From the NCBI GenBank assembly GCA_964019155.1, contig OZ025242.1:69798720-69862719 (forward strand): a DNA stretch of 64,000 nt, given 5' to 3'. Shown here piece after piece: positions 60,688-64,000 of this stretch (positions are counted from its first letter, which is position 1; each line of letters begins with the position of its first letter). Below the pieces are notes generated by a model, which saw only the letters and a list, made by a program, of their open reading frames with translations, did not search any database and was not told the DNA's origin. Made by a program: the position numbers and the translations under genes. This stretch comes from Osedax fenrisi (Eukaryota; Annelida; Polychaeta; Sabellida; Siboglinidae).

Positions 60688-61767
60688 CTGCACGATTTTC
60701 TCGCGGCCAATAGTCAACAGAACGATCTCGTTATAAATAACCTCTATTTTGTCATGAATTAATTATATATTTATATTAATTTGAATACGCTAGCACCGTA
60801 CGACGTACGACGAATCTCCTTAAAAACGTCGTCGGCCCGTCTAAATATTTTTTTTTTAAATACACGTTTTCTTGTATCACTATATGTTATCTAAAGCAAT
60901 GTTTTTATTTGCATTTTAAGATATAGACCACCCTTAACGTGCGACGTACGTCGTCTTACATTGTGTATTCATAATACATAATGAATGTCAAACAATAATG
61001 CAATATATTTAATATTAAAATCAAAGCGCTGAATAAAAATTGAATACAATAATATAATAATTAAATACTTTTTATCTATTTTGTTATCATAACATAACGT
61101 ATTCCTTGAAATTCAATTAATATAAATATTTATCTGAATATTAAATTAAATTCAAGTATTGATGTATTTATAAAACTATATTTAGTAGGGTTATACAATT
61201 TAAAAATGTACTTACAAGTCAAATTCAAATTAATCAATTATAGACTCGACTCCATAAAAAAATATTAAAACCCTAAAATAGTCGGCTTCGAAGCCTTCAA
61301 TTCTAAACCTAAACCTTCTTAACCATTAAAGTTGTACAATTTTAGACATCTAAAGTCCAAAGATTAACATTAATTTCCAAACAATAACGTGATTGATGTT
61401 TAAATTAATAATAAATCGAGCTATATATAAAATATTGAATGTATTTAAATAAAGCTTAATTAAACTACGAAATAATTCTATATAATGATTTTACTTTTAC
61501 TATTATATATGTATTACGCACAGTTTCACAATTATTATTTCTCGAGTATTATTTTAAATCCACTCGACTTGAAAACAGTATAGGGGTTAGGTCTTAGATC
61601 ACATGGAATGTTTTATAGGGAAGCGAATATTTCAAACTCGATGATTCCACATTTCACTACTAGGACTCGAGATTGGGACTCGAACACTCGAAGACTTTTA
61701 CAATCCTAGTATATATCCTATAGGATATGTATATATATATACTATGAATATAACAATATATGTACAT

Positions 61768-61805
<38 letters not shown>

Positions 61806-63740
61806 TGTAATTTTTCTCTATATATAGGCATATCATAGGTAATTTCCTTATAGGGAAATATATATAGGGCTGGAATATTACAGTATAAATAGTTTATTTT
61901 CTACGTTATATCTACAATATATTGAATGTGAAGCCGGCTGATTAACTCCGATCACTTCTATACGATACGATACATTATACATGTACAGCTATACTCTAGT
62001 GTACAATGTACATTGTACAGTGTACATTTTGTAATGTAAATTGTATATTGCAAGGACGCTGTGGTGATGGTGTTTGATAAAAACTGTTTATTAGGGGGGG
62101 GGAGGGGCGTGATATTTCATTGTAGTTTATTGATTTGTAATATATATATATAGGTATATTAGGCTACCTATTAATAATATTGGAGATGGTGGACCCTAAT
62201 AAAATATTGTAGGGACTCCTACCTCTATTGCTTCGCCCATAATATACCCTATGTATATGTGTGTGTGTGCTGTATCTTATTGTATACGGTATACACGTAA
62301 CTCTCCCAGTCACGTGATGTCGTACACGTGATGTCACGTGATGTTACATACATAGTTATCACGTGATAACTAGACCCATAGTTAGCCGAGGCTATAGTCA
62401 TCTAGGAGTTAACGTATAGACCTAGAGATAGAGCTAGTCGTCTAGCAGTTAACACCACGAACAACCTACACCTTAGCTCTTCTTATACACCCCCTTCTTA
62501 ACCGCGTTACTTGATACCGCCGTACACAAACGCACGCATACATCTCGAGCGCACGCGCGCGGTAGTGTCTGTCTGTCTGTCGTAAAACTGAGGTCTACTG
62601 AACTCGATCGTAAAATACACGCCGCTATCTACTGTCATAAATTAATAACTATGCAGTTAAAATATTATATATATTGAATATTATATAAATCTATTAAATA
62701 TTATATATATATATATATGTATTTGTGAACATTTTAAAATCACTAATGAGTGAATGATCACACATTATATATCGAATAACGAATATCGTATATCGACATT
62801 TATATAGCGTAGTTATGTTCGGGATTACATTCATTACACAAACATGTATACTATATAATACCTATATATACCGCTAGGTATGCCCTGGCAGTTGTTACAC
62901 TAATAAAACTACTTCCTGCCCACATAGATTTGCCAATTATTGTTTACGGATGTATAAAGTATATTATAGCCTATATTATAAGCACAACTTTCCTATAACC
63001 AAACCAGTTATTTTATTAATTGTAAATGCACTTATTATCATAAAATAACTCACTTATAATCACATCGAATATAAGTGAATCATATTTTTTTTAATAACAA
63101 ATTATTTATTATTTGTTAAACCCAACTTTAACGAATTAATACTCTTTATAATATCTTAAATATAATTTTACTATAATTATGCAAATAAATTAAAAATAAA
63201 TATTACAAATTTATAATTATTGTTATTAACGATGCATCATCCTGCGCTGGAAATATTTGTTATAGAGATAAGTATAGAGCATATGACCTATTGATATATG
63301 AACAGTTAATATAAAAGATATCGAGTAATACTGCAGCATAATTACGTTTACATTCGTGTATTTTATAAAGGAGTAACAATGCAATTCATACACATATCAC
63401 ATAATCAACAGAGGTCATATATAGGTCATAGAGGTCATATATTCCTATTCATATATTAAACTAGTAGTGATAAATTCTTAAATTAATAATGATTACATGA
63501 ATATATCTTTATTTATTAAAATCAAAAATATTAAATGATAATTCATATAAGTAATACATACATGCATATAAGCATACGTATACTTATTTATAGTTTTAGA
63601 ATTGGCTGCAATTAATTATAAATAAAGTCGTGATTTATAATAAATTCGAATTTTAAAATAAACCATTTTTATAAGGAATTCAATCTACCCAGAAATATAT
63701 TTAGGTATACCTGTCAAAAAATACATTCCATATATATATA
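60688..63740. other. Right-hand flank of the collagen exons, no gene found
   Basis: AT-rich, with (TA)n at 61771-61800 and GC-richer islands at 62295-62600. The islands carry repeated CACGTGATGT (62320-62345), CGCACGCGCGCG and TCTGTCTGTCTG. The islands could belong to a promoter or 5' exon of the collagen gene, but no signal peptide exon could be recognised. Confidence 0.4.
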
Positions 63741-63746
63741 TATAAA

Positions 63747-63890
63747 ATCAATGCCGGAGTCCTACTAGGCTCTGTACTATCACCGATACACTTCCCTATG
63801 CTTCTACTACCTAACCTCATTCACACATTCCCTAACCTACAGCTCACTACACACGCTGATACGCTATGGCTACCTGATAACCTATGGGTT
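63747..63890 (+). pseudogene. Non-LTR reverse transcriptase scrap
   Basis: The plus strand reads INAGVLLGSVLSPIHFPML (RT block GVPQGSVLSP.LF), then HTFPNLQLTTHADTLWL (decayed YADDT site). The spacing between the two blocks is right for a jockey-superfamily RT. There is no sequence on either side that extends it. Confidence 0.6.
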
Positions 63891-63970
63891 AACCTATAGC
63901 TATAGCCTATAGCTAACCTACCTGATAACCTATGGGTTAACCTATAGCTATAGCCTATAGATAACCTACC
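63874..63970. repeat. 48-bp tandem duplication
   Basis: Two copies of CCTGATAACCTATGGGTTAA plus CCTATAGCTATAGCCTATAG, then TAACCTAC. Confidence 0.9.
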
Positions 63971-64000
63971 TGCACTATAGATGTGCTTACATTCAATACA

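Overview
This is an AT-rich, intron- and transposon-dominated piece of an animal (metazoan) nuclear genome. The evidence is tiny Gly-X-Y collagen exons with GT..AG borders, non-LTR retrotransposons, hAT-type transposase remnants, TIR elements and abundant TA/CA microsatellites. An invertebrate is likely, and an arthropod is plausible. The phylum cannot be fixed from what is visible. There are no prokaryotic operons, CRISPR arrays or phage genes.

The only host gene I can support is one very long collagen gene on the minus strand, probably a type IV (basement-membrane) alpha chain. Twenty-three small exons, with two more tentative ones, lie between about 60.7 kb (amino-terminal side) and 0.2 kb. 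The gene runs off the left edge, so the carboxy-terminal NC1 domain is not in the window. The first coding exon and promoter are not identified. The repeat is imperfect and carries cysteines (exons at 51521, 45171 and 41569; tentatively 60665), as expected for collagen IV. Exons are 24 to 207 bp, mostly phase 0, and begin with a glycine codon. One split-glycine junction (41611 to 40580) and one tentative one (60665 to 55986) fit perfectly.

The introns hold everything else. From left to right: a (AGT)n run (1-160); a TIR element of a 0.9 kb family (888-1830) with further copies at 26304-27264 and 46459-47372 and a sister family at 10416-10891; hairpin-rich repeats (2.8-5.1 kb); a nearly complete CR1-like LINE (10.98-15.57 kb, minus); two decayed hAT-type genes (16.05-16.66 kb minus, 16.7-19 kb plus); several MITE-like elements; tandem arrays (22.4-23.2 kb); a decayed L2-like fragment with a hairpin (24.75-25.67 kb); two oppositely oriented L2-like LINEs, apparently nested (29.6-33.2 kb); a second CR1-like LINE (34.25-37.06 kb) ending beside a collagen exon; a GA-rich array (39.2-39.55 kb); a 107-bp satellite array flanked by a direct duplication (47.57-49.86 kb); an 840-bp (CTA)n tract (51.84-52.68 kb); a CR1-like tail (56.9-57.4 kb); a tRNA-derived SINE (59.9-60.14 kb); and a jockey-superfamily RT scrap at the right end.

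The observations I rate most worth pursuing are these: the TAGGGGAAAGT element group, whose end motif is iterated inside the element; a hairpin in the 3' regions of the two CR1-like LINEs whose stem changes on both sides; the unusually high share of GTTA splice donors in the collagen gene; and the nested and exon-adjacent LINE insertions.
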